Source of the DNA: Philhelius pedissequus
Taxonomy: Eukaryota > Arthropoda > Insecta > Diptera > Syrphidae
DNA length: 64,000 nucleotides
Direction of reading: 5' to 3'
Assembly: GCA_910595825.1 (NCBI GenBank)
Contig: OU343160.1
Span: forward strand, 104,268,038 to 104,332,037
Of the stretch, positions 18,449-29,944 are shown piece by piece. Position 1 is the stretch's first letter, and the number at the start of each line of letters is the position of its first letter. Position numbers and translations under genes: made by a program. The notes beneath the pieces are model-generated. The model was not told where the DNA came from. It saw only the letters and a list, made by a program, of their open reading frames with translations, and searched no databases.

Positions 18449-19170
18449 ATGATGGAAAATCTTAAAATAATTACTTGGAATGCCAACGGATTATGGCAAA
18501 AACTTAATGAACTAGAAATGTTTATGCATGTGAAAGATATTGATATTTGTTTGACATCGGAAACACATGTCAAGAAACAATCAAATAGTAAGATCAATGG
18601 ATATTTAGAATACCACACAACTCATCCGTCGAACAAAGCAAGAGGTGGGGCTGATTCAATGCAATTAATCGGTGTACAGGTTAGAACTCAGAATGTTGTA
18701 CTGAATGTATCTTCCATATACTGTCCTTCACGATGTAAAATTTATGAACGTGCTAAAGTTACTTAAACAAAATTTTATTCTTGGTGGTGACTTTAATACG
18801 AAGCACAGCTTTTGGGGATCTAGAGGTATTTCTCAAAAGGGTCGAATACTCTACGAAGCGGTAATGGAAAATAATTGCGCTTTTCATTCGACTGGCAACT
18901 CGACTTACTGGCCGACTGATTCATCGAAAATACCTGACCTTATTGATTTTTTTGTGGTCAAAAGAATACCATCAAATAAAATTGGCATAACAGAAAGCTT
19001 TGATCTTTTCGCAGACTATTCTGCTGTTATTCTCACTATGAGCGAAAATCTAGTTAAAAATGAAAAACCACCCACGCTAACCAATGGGAAAATCAACTGG
19101 GAAGGTTTTAAGATAGATATAGAGGATAACGTTGAATTAAGGGTTTCACTACAAACGCCTCTCGAACTGG
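18449..19170 (+). pseudogene. Jockey-type LINE ORF2, endonuclease fragment
   Basis: The start MMENLKIITWNANGLWQKL is the standard N-terminus of the AP-like endonuclease. CLTSETHVKK carries the catalytic glutamate. After a shift near 18710-18760 the next frame gives FILGGDFNTKHSFWGSRG and then DLIDFFVVKRIPSNK. The endonuclease ends around 19170 and no RT follows, so the copy is truncated at its 3' side. Confidence 0.85.
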
Positions 19171-19176
19171 TATTAT

Positions 19177-19450
19177 TGTGTCTAGTTGTGTGATGTGATT
19201 GTTGGCTATTTTTATACTAATTATTGTTTTTCCGTGTTTAGTCGCTTTGCCGATAATTGATATTCTGTGTGTTATTGTTGCGACGCACGTAACGAAGGGT
19301 TTCAGTTATTGATTTGTTGAGAGTTACTATCATTAATAGTTTGCTGGTTAGCTTGGAAATTATAGGTTCTAGGTTCTGTGTGGTAATTTCTAGTGGTATG
19401 GTTACTAGTCCCCTGATTAAAGAAATATGGAATTGAATTCGGTCCGTGGA
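19177..19450 (+). other. Possible solo LTR or leader remnant
   Basis: The segment begins TGTGTCTAGTTGTGTG where the LINE endonuclease stops. It is followed near 19438 by GGTCCGTGGAACTGGTGACC, which looks like the leader/primer-binding region after an LTR. No partner LTR is seen, so this is weak. Confidence 0.2.
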
Positions 19451-19523
19451 ACTGGTGACCGATTTCTACAATAATTTTACAAGCTGCGATTAAAGACTGC
19501 GGGTTACGACTTAAGATTATGGA

Positions 19524-20270
19524 TTATGTAGACCCTGGGAGATTTTCTTTAAAAGCATTCAGAGCAATTCGGTTATTTGAATCAATCATTAGTTGATAAT
19601 TTTGGTTTTTATTTTCTATTTGAAAAGCATTATTTATTCTACTCAAAAGATGTGTTATTGAATCGTAATAGTCCTCAATGGTTTTTTCTACCCGAGCTCT
19701 TCTAATTTTATCAATCAATTTGTTAGTTGAAAGTGGCAATGACGTAGTGGATAAATTGCTTGATTGCTAACTTAGACGTGTGGGTTCGATCCCCACGCTA
19801 GGCGCATTCTTTTCTGTACCTCCAATTTTAATTGGATGCCGCCCATGGGTTAAAATGAGACAATCAATACCTGGTTCTCAAATCCACTGTGCCAAACTAG
19901 TGCCGTGCAATTCAGCTTGAATTTAAAAGACCTCAGGTCTTACTGGCATATATTTAAATTAAAATAAAAAGTTTTCCCAGTAACTATTTTTGAGAACCTC
20001 TATAATCGCTGACCATGTCCTTAATCTACCATGCTTTTGAAGTTCGATTCTTGCGTTTCCCACAACTTTGTCTTTTATGAAACCAGTAAATAGGTCTTGA
20101 GTACCTTATCAAAGCTAGCTATAACATTTGTTAACGAATCAACCCTATTCAAGAAGTTAATAAGACTATCGCCATTAAATTCTGATTTCTTATTAATTAA
20201 ATCTTAGACTATCTTAAATCTATCAACTGGATCAATTACTCCATTGCTCGCTCACGTGGTCTGGCCTCTT
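19524..20270 (-). pseudogene. LTR-retrotransposon gag remnant split by a tRNA-like insertion
   Basis: Reading leftwards from about 20270, fragments include SLINFLNRVDSLTNVIASFD and KDKVVGNARIELQKHGR, typical of the Ty3/gypsy-type gag core. After the insertion at about 19741-19980 the frame continues with LIDKIRRARVEKTIEDYYDS and IALNAFKENLPGS, the end of the gag capsid domain. Stops occur upstream of the insertion. Pol and a clear LTR are missing. The segment at 20390-20760 could be the eroded LTR and leader. Confidence 0.55.
19741..19980 (+). repeat. tRNA-derived SINE-like insertion
   Basis: It begins with an A-box-like TAGTGGATAAATTG, followed by a perfect T-arm: stem GTGGG, loop TTCGATC, stem CCCAC (B-box GGTTCGATCCC) at 19783-19799. 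The tail of about 180 bp ends in an A-rich run before 19980. It interrupts the gag frame on the opposite strand. The acceptor stem does not pair well, so this is a SINE head rather than a tRNA gene. Confidence 0.5.
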
Positions 20271-20279
20271 TTTCGAAAA

Positions 20280-20940
20280 TGTTGCTACAGTTATCCCTCC
20301 TTAAAAGATCTTTGATTAGAATTTTGGGTTCTGATCGAAGTTTTGTTATTTTTAGGTGGAAAGCTGTTCTTTTTTTATTTTTTTTTATTAGTGTTCATAT
20401 GATTTTTTCTTCAGGGAACGATTAGAAAGAAGCGTTGACTTGCTCTTATGAAGAGCCTTTATTTAAAGTGTGTATTTTTCGTTAACAACATATTCTAAAT
20501 TGATACGTGTGCTTTTCGTTTCCTTTATTTGTCTTTTTTTTTAATGTGGACTCAAACCACATGAAAGGTTTTTAAATTAAACACTTTCGCACAGCGAATC
20601 TTTACTTTAGTTTTTCGAGTAGCACTATCACTTTGCAGAAGACGTTATTCTCCGACTCGCCAGATAAGTCTCTATCTTAAATATAATTTATGTTCCGAAT
20701 AAATAAAAGTACAGTTCCCCTTTTCTTAATTTAACACTTTGTTATTTTATTCATATTTTAATAGTCTTAACATATTAAGAGCTGACTTAGAACTGGACTA
20801 GGAAAGCTTAAAGTGAACTCTTATCTCCTGCCTCCTGCCTCAAGTTAGTTGAGAGTTGTATAGTTAACGCTGTTCGTTTGTTAAGCAAAGGAAGAGCGTA
20901 AAATAAGAAGATGTGTTTTGTTATATAACAATATATAATG
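20280..20940. other. AT-rich flank, possible eroded LTR
   Basis: No ORF is supported. The sequence lies between the gag remnant and the next LINE and contains a T-rich tract at 20370-20400. On the minus strand it would precede the gag, so an old LTR is plausible, but no TG...CA boundaries or second copy are visible. Confidence 0.3.
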
Positions 20941-20949
20941 GGGTTATAC

Positions 20950-23660
20950 CTGACTCTACGTATTGGCATAATTTGGTGTTGAATTTGGTAATCGGAATAG
21001 CCGCTTAAATAAATGCCTTTCCACGCTTTCGAAAGCTTCGAGGTTAATGTATCCGAAAATTTGTACACCATAGGACATAACAGACTTTACTGTTGCATTA
21101 AAAACTCGGTATTTAGATGCCAGTTCAATATTTTGGTTAGAGAAAAACTGTGACCACATCATATTAAGTGCCAGTTTAGCTTCATTACTTTTTGCTTTCG
21201 AATGTTTGATAAAGCTCAAGTTATTTGTTAATAAAACTCCTAAGTACTTAAACTCTTGTACAACCTCGACCTGGACGTCATTAAGAGACCATTTTTTTCA
21301 GGCATTCTTCTGGTTTCTCTCGCTTCAAAAATTACAATTCTAGTTTTTTGTACATTTATTTGCAAACCCCAAGTCCCACAGAATGAACTAAGATGGTTTA
21401 TTTGCAATTATAGCGAACAAGGATTGTCAGCAAACATTGCCAAATCGTCAGCATGAAGCAAGAAAAAGTCACAGATTTCATCTATGAATTAGGCAAACAG
21501 TATTGGGCTGAGGATACATTCTTGAGGAACACCTGCTGTTGTTTCAAACCCCCCGAGAACTCGTGCCCAAACGCTTTCCTTTGTCGATGAGATTAGCCTT
21601 GCATTCATTACCAGAAACTTTCGCGATGTACCTTAATATGATCATTTTTAAATTAAAGCTTCCCTGTTGACTTTGTCAAAAGCAGTTTTAAAATCAACGA
21701 ATTTTCTGGCTATACTGGAGATAGCAAAGATATGGTCCATAGTCGAAAACCCTGGGCGAAAACCGGCTTGAAAAATACTTAGACGCCCATATTTCTCAAT
21801 CCATCTTATGAGTCTTTCGTTTAGGATAGCAGCAAAAATTTCCCTTATAGCGTTCTCATTTTGCAATCCGGAGTTGTTCTCCGATCCGGGATCCCAACTG
21901 AACACTTTTGTGTGATTCTTACGATTCTGAATTTTAATGAGGTAGTATGTGTGAAAATAATTGTGTACGTCAAATACAAAAAAAAAATGTTTGTTCCACA
22001 ATTATCATACACAAAATGACAAAAGTAGAGTTTGAAGTTCAAGTATATGAATGTGTGAGTGCTTCTGGTTCTGATTCTGATTTCAAATCCATAAGCAAAA
22101 TTCTCTTCTTTTCAGAATTAAAACTGTCATTTTTTCCGAAGTGAATGCTTTCAGAAGAGTCCGGAAGCTTTCGGATTGCCAAATAAAAACGACATTACTG
22201 TATGTAAGATCGAGATACCCCTATAATTTTCTGCAACAATTGCATTACCTTTTGTGAAAATTGCGAAAATGACAGATTCATTAAAACTACTAGGTACATC
22301 TGCATCGTTGTACAGTCGATTAAAAAATACAACGATATAATTTTTGAGTTCAGTAGAACTGTTTTTCTAGAACTCTGCTGGTATTTCGTCCGCGCCTGGT
22401 GCTTTATTGTTTTTAAGTTTTTGAAGAGTTGCTTCTAACTCCGTTAGCAAGATATCCATTTTTGAAGAGTTGCTTCTAACTTAGTAAGCAAAGCTTCTAA
22501 CTCTTACTGCAAAGATGTGTAAAGGGTAATCGAAGGCATGAAGACCTTCGTCAGCTATGAGTAGAGTTATTAAATGAGCTGCTGCCGTCTCAGCTTCCAA
22601 AGAGTACTTCATACCCCGATTTCGCCCACCAAGTTTTGGAATGCCTTCAATTTTCCAATTTTATGGCCAAGTTTTTTAAATAATTTGTTATTTTGGATGA
22701 ACATAACGTTTTATACTCTTTATTAAATTGAAGGTAAATGTTTTTAAAATATTGTGAGTTTGTCGATCTAAGAAGTTTTAAATATACAAATGAGAGCTTA
22801 CGTAGGTTTCCGCAGTCTTTGTCGAACCACTTATTTGCAGATGCAAGAGGATGTGTGCTCTTGAGAACAAAAGGGGCAGCGGCTTTTATGACCTTCACTA
22901 TGTCTCTTCAACTGATTGTGATGATTGCTGAACTAGGGTGTGCGATTTACGGCTTAAAAGCTTTTTGCAGAGTGCTGCATTGGTCTCGCACCATTTGAGC
23001 CTACTAAAGTTTGATGGGTTCAATTGTTAAATTAACTCTGGCATTTTAATTTTTACCGCTATTGGAAAATGTCCTGAAAAGTTAGCTAAAGTCTTCCAGC
23101 ATGTTCAGCCAGTTCCCTGACGCAGCTGCAAAACCAATAACCGATTGACCTTGACTACTAACTAAAGTAAATTCACCACGCAAATCGCTTTTAGAACACC
23201 CGTTAAGTACTGTAAGACCAAATAGTTCGAAAAATTCTGTTAGACTGTGCCCATTACGGTTGAGAATTGAATCTTTAGAATTTCTATGATATTCTAGTGC
23301 GGCTCGCGATTGTAAAAAATGAACAATTGAGTTTTGATATCCATCTATTCTAACATTTAGGTCTCTAATAATCATAAAATTTTCAAAAGAGGTATTATTC
23401 ATAAAATCTACAAGATCATCGAATTCGTTTAGCCATTTTTTGCAATTTAAGTAGACGGGAAGTATAAAATGATTAAAGCCACATGAAAAATGGTTTTTTG
23501 ATCAATAATCTTAAATTCAATAAAACTTCCACATAAATATTTTTTAATACCATATAAAATACCCCCACTGGCTCTTCCATATAAATTTGGTCTGACTGCA
23601 GGTGTAAACATTACTTTGAAATACTTAATAATTTCATATTCGTTTTTTTGCTCTTAAAAT
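20950..23660 (-). mobile_element. Non-LTR retrotransposon ORF2 (EN-RT), degraded
   Basis: Reading right to left, the endonuclease starts near 23600 (RPNLYGRASGGILYG) and continues in 23402-23082 (ENFMIIRDLNVRIDGYQNSI; SKSDLRGEFTLVSSQGQSVI). A linker follows at 22898-22647 (NKWFDKDCGNLRKLS), then RT motifs: PAGADEIPAEF near 22390, FQAGFRPGFSTMDHIFAISS and VDFKTAFDKVNREAL (22001-21648), HADDLAMFA near 21450, and the C-terminal SYGVQIFGYINLEAFESVER (21219-20956). The clade is unclear. An unrelated ~325 bp segment interrupts RT at about 21860-22190. Frameshifts are many. Confidence 0.75.
21858..22187. mobile_element. Small insertion within the LINE reverse transcriptase, MITE-like
   Basis: The RT frame is interrupted between ENYRGISI (about 22240) and IREIFAAILNERL (about 21830). 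The extra ~330 bp has loosely inverted ends: TTTGCAATCCGGAG (21859) and, read inward from 22187, TTTGGCAATCCGAAAG. No ORF is supported, and target duplications are not clear. Confidence 0.35.
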
Positions 23661-23884
23661 GTTTCAATAAGAATTATTGTATCAATTTTTTGTAAATATT
23701 TAAAAAAAATCTGGTTGTAAAAGTTAACTTTTGAGACCAGTAATATTATACGAGCATATATGTAGTCAAGTTGTCAGTCGATCTCGAACTGTCGCAGTGT
23801 TCACTCGTCTTCGGCTTTCGCGGTAATTCCTAGTAAAAGTCGTGTGTGATTTCCAGTACAAATTTAATCTAGGTGTCTTTAAGT

Positions 23885-23962
23885 AGTGCGATAGCACAGT
23901 GGTAGAGTGGCCGACCGGGAATCCAAGGGTCGCAAGCTCGATTCCCAGCCGGGCATCAAAAC
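23885..23962 (+). repeat. tRNA-like segment upstream of the LOA-like LINE
   Basis: The sequence contains an A-box-like TAGCACAGTGGTAGAGTGG and a B-box-like AGCTCGATTCCC, spaced as in tRNAs. The T-stem and acceptor stem do not pair properly. It may be a SINE or a Pol III-type promoter fragment captured at the 5' end of the following LINE. Confidence 0.4.
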
Positions 23963-24017
23963 TTTGCAAGCTTTTTTTTCACAATCGCGAAGTGGGAAAC
24001 TTTATTGGTTGGGAAAA

Positions 24018-24860
24018 TGAGCCAAGGAGGAGGAGTTTAAGCACCATGGCATCGAAAGGTGTCCTAGGGCCAGTGGGACCAGCATGGAATCAGCTGAGGG
24101 AACATCGAAAGATGTTCCCCGTACAAGCAGTGATTCTGCAGCAACAACATCAACATCCATAACAACAAAGGCAACATCAGCCGATGTAAATACCAAGCGC
24201 AGAAAGCGCATCAAGTGTACGTCGAACTTGGTAAAGAGAAGATCAACCGCCACTTCAGCAAAACTGCCAGCTGGGGTGAAGACGTCGGATAGAGATGTGA
24301 CGTCAGAGGCAGCGCAAAAACAACTCGATAAGTCACCATCATGTCAGGAAGAGGGTATTGAGTACATGTCTGAGGAAGGAGAAGGGCACTTCACGACGGG
24401 CGATAGCTATGCCTTCGTGAACCTCCCCAGTCAGAGGCGTCCTCTGAGGAGGATGAATCAAATGAGGAGCAAGTAATGCTCAATACAATTGGAGCAGTTG
24501 AGGCGGAGATTCAGCATCTAAAATCTGAACTGGAACCCAAATTACGTCCACTTAAAGCCAAACAAGAAGCTCGCAGGCAGAAGGAGAAAAAAAGATCTAG
24601 AAGGCAAAAAGTCGCTAGAAGCATAAGAAATAGTAGGGCAGAAGAACCAACAACAACAACATCAGCCAAAAGACAATCTGCAAGAAATACAGCTACAGCA
24701 GCAGCCTAAGGAGCGAAGGCAACAACAGCAGCAGAAAGAGCAACAACAGCAACAGCAGCACAAAACAAAAACAGCAGCAGCAGACACAATCGCTGCAGAA
24801 GCAACCGCAGCAGATTCAGCAGCACCATCCACAGCCGTCGATGATTAAAAATGAACAGGT
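24018..24860 (+). pseudogene. LOA-like LINE ORF1, glutamine-rich
   Basis: The first frame starts MSQGGGV, and then several frames overlap: MESAEGTSKDVPRTSSDSAA to NQMRSK (24084-24476), and MLNTIGAVEAEIQHLKSELE to 24709, the last with a coiled coil and a basic segment (RRQKEKKRSRRQKVARSIRN). From 24650 on, CAG/CAA-rich DNA encodes polyglutamine in one frame. Zinc knuckles are not found. Order and position, 5' of the endonuclease, make it ORF1. Confidence 0.55.
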
Positions 24861-25123
24861 GTCACCCATAAATATATACAAGATGGAGTTACAGGTACAG
24901 CTCACACCAAAGGTTGGCCCACAGGCACCCGTCCTAAGGCGCCGGCGGCACAGGCGGCTGTTATCGGCATTCTGCTGGCCATCCAGGGCCAGCTGAATGG
25001 CCTACAAAACCAGACCAGGGAGCAGACGACTTTTGGTCTATCATCTCTACTCTGTTTTGGCGTGCTTAATGCAACTTAGATGTTAACGGCGCGCTGCCGA
25101 AAAGGCCCTTTCAGATCCTAGCT

Positions 25124-28100
25124 GTGAACGTAAATTCCCTGATTAGGACCGAACGTAGAGCGAATTTATTCCAATTGCTTAAAGACATAAGTCCAGATGT
25201 GTTTATGGCTAGCGAAACTAAGCTTAACCAGAAACATAAATTGACTAACAACAATTACAATATCGTAAGGAGAGACCGACCCGACTCCACTCAAGGAAGT
25301 GGCGTCGCAATCTTAATACGTAAAGGCATTAGTCATAAGGTAATATAAAATAGTTATGTGCGAAAATTTCGGACGTTAGAGGCATGCACCATATGCTTTC
25401 ATCTCCAACAGCAGGAGCGAATGTATCGCTGCCTATGCACCGGAAACACCTCAGCCCACTCAGTTTATAACAGAGCTTGAAAAGCTTTTTGAATGCTTAG
25501 AATTGAGCTCGGAAGAGAACTACTACGTATTGGCTGGTGATTTGAACGCAAAACATATAGATTGGGGAAATCAAATACAAAATCCTCAAGGTAACCATTT
25601 ATTTAATTGGATGGGTCGTTACAACCTTGAGTATCGCATTGGCATTCGCGCTACAGACAGGCCATCGTTTCCAAGGAGCGGTGCCTATCTGGACCTATTG
25701 CTGAAAGACGCTAGACTAACAATTACTGACACTCTGGGTCATCGTCCAAGGAATTGTTTACGAACGATGTAGTACGACAGTGATCATCGTGAACTTCCAA
25801 ACGAGCTTATGGAGTTGGAGGAATATGTGCCTGTGCATACTTACAACTACAGTAAGGTGCGCTGGCCACGCTTCTCCGACGCCTTATTGAGCGAATCACG
25901 GTCAAATGGTATATCCCCACCAAATGACAGGAACCTGACAAATACAGAAATCGACAGATACTTAGAACAAATGGACGAAACGATTCTACGAATAATGAAC
26001 AGAACAATACCGAAATACAAAGAACGTAATGCAACGGACAACTACCGTAACGCGACAGTTGATGCATTACACAGACAAAAAAGTGGACTACTGACAAGAC
26101 TAAAACGCTTGTACAGAATGTTTACTGACACACGAGATCTCGAGATTAGGACAATGAAGTCGTCCCTCAAAAACATCAACTAATTGATCAAAGAAAATTG
26201 TAGGTTGTCTATCAATTTGTTTTGGGACAATAAAATTCGTGCCGTTAACTCTACCGACCCAAGTATGTTCCCAAAAATTAATAAGATTATTAGAAGAAAT
26301 GATCAAAACGATCTTCCGTGTCTTAAGCTCCAGAGGACCACAGAGAACAGAGACGTACTTCTAAAAGCAGGCATAGACCCAGAGGATGCCGTATTGGACG
26401 ATGACCTCTATATAATCGAAGGTCCGCAGGAGAGAGTGGAGGCTGTGGGGGCTGCTTTCCAGCATGTGTACAAGGTGAATGCTAGCATTCGCCCGAATAA
26501 TGACCTGGAGAACAGAGCTCTGCTTCATCACTTATGGCTCCGGAACGATATAACCGAATTGCGATCTGAGAACCTTGGTTTTTGACCGCGTTAAATGATG
26601 AAAATTTGGCAAACGCCATAATCGTTGACCGAAATGGGCCCAGTCCCTTGTTAGTTTCGAAGAATGAGCTCAAGCTCACCTTCGATTCATTAAAGAAGTC
26701 ACTAGGAGTCGATGGTATATCCAAGGTTGTACCACGAAATCTGCCTCAGGAAGCAGCTGACATTTATACAACACTATTTAACAACCCGCTGAATATTGCA
26801 TATTATCCAGTGCAGTGGAAGACAGCTGTGGTGCATCCTCTTCAAAAAAGGGAGAGGACAACTCCAATCCGGCGAATCTCCGGTCGATAAGTTTTCTTCC
26901 AAGTATCAGCAAAGTATTTGAAAAGGTTATTAATAGGGCTCTGTTCAAGTAGGCGGAGGACAAAAATATCATCCCGGATAATCAGTTCGGTTTTAAGGCG
27001 GGGCATGACACAATTCATGCCGCGTCTAAGCTGTTTTCTGATATCCAATGGAACAAATCTAAAAAGCAGTGTACGGGTGCCTGGCTGGTTCATTTGGAGA
27101 AGGCCTTTGACACCGTATGGTTATAGGGTCTCTATCTAAAGCTTTCCAGGCTAGGTATAAGTAAACCTCTATTGTATATGCTTTATGACTGCTAAATGGT
27201 AGAAAGTTTGTTGTCAAGAAGAGGCAATGTAACTTCTACCGCAATTTTTAATATTAATAATGGTCTTCTGCAGGGAGCGGTTAACTCGCCGATTCTATTC
27301 AGCATTTACACCAGTGATCTGATAGGTCGTCTAACTCAGGCAATTGTGTACGCCGACGATCTAACTGCGTACAGAACAGCTAATATAGTTGTGGTGATCA
27401 AAAGCGCGGGCATCCGGTGGAAGAAGAGAAAGAAGGATAGGAAAGATGTGTGGCGCGATGTTCTGAGACTAGAGCTCGTTGTTGTCTTAGATTTATCTCT
27501 AGGGATGGCGGCTGAAATAATGCCGAGAGAATTACCATGTCTTATTTATTTATGTCCCTTAGAATTCGCATTATTTTATTTATTTCTTTTATGGGTATGA
27601 TAGTTTACTCAATCACATGTTGTTAGTGTTATGTCTTAACAGCATGTAATGGGCAACATCAGCAACTAATTTTATGACAATTTATAGAATTAGTTTTTAA
27701 TGGAATATAAGAAGACATAGACAACGGCAGGAATCGAACCCGCAACCACGACGTTGACAGGCGAGCACGCAACTACCGCGCCTCGGCCACCCCCCAAAAT
27801 GATTGTTTTATAGCAGCCGTCTTGACAGCAGGGTAAAGGTGATTTGCTACATGGCCCTCATCTGGCAGATGATTGCCTACGAATGCCCAGTGTGGTTCAA
27901 CGTTGCTCCATCTCAAATGGAAAAGATTCGGGTGTTTGAGATGCAATATCTTAGACGTTGCCTTGGATTACACAGAACACCAGGGTCGGAGTACATACGA
28001 GCCAAGATAAGTAGAATAGATATTTTTTTATTTAGCTGATGCGGGGTCACATTGCAAGAGCGATATACTTAACAAACAGCTTAATTTTTGGGGCTTATTA

Positions 28101-28262
28101 CCACAATAACGAATATTTTGAGAGTGTGCGGTTAAGTGGCTACATCCCTCCCGAGGCATTCCTCTATTTAGATAGTCTAGGGCTGATACAGGATAGAATG
28201 GCGGTTCCGGTCATCTACCACGTCAGCCGGAAAACTGTAGATAGGCGACTCCTATATGGCTG
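25124..28262 (+). pseudogene. LOA-like LINE ORF2 (EN + RT), multiply frameshifted
   Basis: The endonuclease starts MNVNSLIRTERRANLFQLLK with FMASETKLN. The next frame has YYVLAGDLNAKHIDWGNQ and SGAYLDLLLKDARL. RT begins with LKLTFDSLKKSLGVDGIS (26660), continues ISKVFEKVI, NQFGFKAGHDTIHAASKL and VHLEKAFDTVW (27095), then GLLQGAVNSPILFSIYTSDL and IVYADDLTAY, the catalytic YADD near 27347. After the SINE, YYSSRLDSRVKVICYMALIW and YLRRCLGLHRTP form the C-terminal region, ending RKTVDRRLLYG at 28262. The LEKAFDTVW motif and order suit the LOA group. Confidence 0.85.
27407..27797 (-). mobile_element. tRNA-derived SINE, copy 2
   Basis: On the minus strand the head reads GGTGGCCGAGGCGCGGTAGT, then GCGGGTTCGATTCCTGC, a good T-arm with B-box. 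The body extends to a segment matching AGGAAAGATGTGTGGCGCGA (read on the plus strand at 27437). A second copy lies at 50819-51230 in the opposite orientation. It cuts the reverse transcriptase of the LOA-like LINE between the YADD domain and the C-terminal region. There is no protein-coding capacity. Confidence 0.75.
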
Positions 28263-28479
28263 AGACATCATCGCTCAAGGTGGAGAGAAGCGCCTTCGGT
28301 TCAGTAGTACTGTGTCCGATCAGGACCGAAGGGATAGGGCGAAACAAGAGAACCAGTTCTGGTGGCTCTCTGAACAGCATCATGATATCTAAAGTCGATT
28401 AAGATTGTATGTCTTGGCCGACTTACATAGATTTAGGGTAATTAGGTATAAGGAACAGTCGGGGTGGCACCAACAAAAT

Positions 28480-28645
28480 TAAAAATTTTGTATGTATGCA
28501 GTGGCACATGTGCACGTATATGTGCTTCTGTGTATGCATGTGCGTGCGTAATGTATGTACGTATGTATATGTATGTGTGCGTTGCATGTCTCTGTGTGTC
28601 TATACACATGTCTAATATACACAAATAAAATAAAAAAAAAAACGA
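28480..28645. repeat. TG/TATG-rich microsatellite with A-rich tail
   Basis: Alternating purine-pyrimidine text such as GTATGTATATGTATGTGTGC, followed by AAATAAAATAAAAAAAAAAA. It follows the LINE 3' end. Any ORF here is low-complexity artefact. Confidence 0.7.
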
Positions 28646-28929
28646 AAGTGGTTTTGGGTATTTTTAGATATCTTAAGTAGTTTAAGTTATTTACAGTTAG
28701 TATATAAGTTAGTTGTATCTAGCAAAAATAAAATAAAATAATTAGAATTAATTAAAATAGTTTTTAGGTCGGAAGACATTAGTATTAAGAGATATAGTTT
28801 AGTTTAGAGCGCCTGTAAAGGGCCAGTAAATTAGTTGTAAGTTATGTTTAGTCTACTTTTATGAATGTTTGTCTAGCTTTGAGATAGTTATAATATAGTA
28901 ACAATTAAAAATGAATTACAGAAAAAAAT

Positions 28930-29899
28930 AGTTAAGTTGTGAAAATTAATTAAATTATGGCAGACGACAGAATTTACCAATTCTATATACCCTCTTAGAT
29001 GCTGTATTCTCTTACTACCAGAATGTACTCGTTGCGATTCGTAATCAGAAGAAGATGGCCCATTTGAAACCGAAGCTAACTTCACTCCCTCGCTGCAGTC
29101 AAAGAGGTCGTAGCAACTTTCCCCAAAGGAATTCTTTACAAATGTCATCTTGGCTGTTGTTTTGACAATCAAACCTCGTGAGACTTTGTAGACAAAGTTT
29201 TGATTGTTTATTTGCATTTTATTGTCTCCTTTTATTTGTAATTCCACATTCTTATTAATTTGCATGAGTTTGTTTTTTATTGCCAATAAATTTTGTCGTT
29301 TTTTCCGAAACATAACTCTCGCTAACTATGCTTATTCCGGAACCTTTCGGCTTGTGCGCGACAGCAATAATCTTGTCTGTGTCCTCAGATGAAGTAAGCT
29401 CCATGATGACCGTAGCGCGTTGAGTGTTGTTGCTACGTATTTGCCGGATACTTTTTACTTGGACTTTTTCACCTTCGTTTAACTTCAGAAGCCCATCGCA
29501 AGACTGTTTTGCTAATTGAATTGCATTGGTTTCTGTGTCTAAAGGAAGGTGTACCACAATCGACTTTTCGTTGTTTGTTTTTCGACACAAGATTTCCAAC
29601 TGTGTTTCAGGAAGATCGCACCTCTGTGTCATTACGGTCAGTTTGTTGTTCAGTTGAGTGTTGAGTGCCTCCTGAGTAATTAACTCGCTGGAAAGTGTCA
29701 AAAAATCATTTTTTGTAGCTAGATCCTTAAGCTTTTCATCGAGGGTTTCGCTGAGAATTGTTTTTAGATCATCAACTGATAAATTTCCTACTCCCATGTT
29801 TTGTGCAGTGTTAAGATTATTCCTCTTGTTGGTGGTATTGTGTTCCGGTAAAATTTCTATTACTTGCGATAACATAAATGTGTAGGTACTGTAGGGCAA
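28930..29899 (-). pseudogene. LINE ORF1-like protein (coiled coil), degraded
   Basis: Two overlapping frames on the minus strand: 29899-29255 with VDDLKTILSETLDEKLKDLA and TQLNNKLTVMTQRCDLPETQ (coiled coil), then KSIVVHLPLDTET and RATVIMELTSSEDTDKIIAV (RRM-like). The next frame, from 29313, gives RKKRQNLLAIKNKLMQINKN and NNQNFVYKVSRGLI (C-terminal domain). This is the coiled-coil/RRM/C-terminal plan of L1-type ORF1, as also seen at 63042-63887. No ORF2 follows on the minus strand. Confidence 0.55.
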
Positions 29900-29944
29900 G
29901 TTTTGTATTAAAAAATAAAATCGGACTCGAGATTTTAATCAAAC

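Larger units (their letters stand above)
16728..19175 (+). mobile_element. Jockey-type LINE, 3'-truncated
   Basis: The element begins near ACCTTACCCTTCGGGTAGGG (16727) and has GGCATGCCTGTCCTAAGAGG in its leader, a phrase I have seen at the 5' end of insect LINEs. ORF1 (16846-18188) encodes a gag-like zinc-knuckle protein, and ORF2 starts at 18449 with an endonuclease. The copy breaks off inside the endonuclease at about 19175, so the reverse transcriptase is absent. Confidence 0.8.
23990..28440 (+). mobile_element. LOA-like LINE, broken, with a SINE inserted
   Basis: A long plus-strand element holding a glutamine-rich ORF1 (24018-24860), an endonuclease (25110-25780), and a reverse transcriptase with C-terminal region (26580-28262). 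The RT is split at about 27407-27797 by a tRNA-derived SINE. The 3' end runs into a TG-rich microsatellite and an A-rich run at 28630-28643, which may be its tail. Many stops are present. Confidence 0.8.

Noticed and set aside
19177..19450. Complete LTR element
   Set aside because: No second LTR and no matching boundaries; kept only as a weak possibility.
19741..19805. tRNA-Ser-like gene
   Set aside because: The T-arm is perfect but acceptor and anticodon stems do not pair; interpreted as a SINE head.
28442..28624. Minus-strand ORF rich in His/Thr/Ile
   Set aside because: Encoded by a TG-rich microsatellite.
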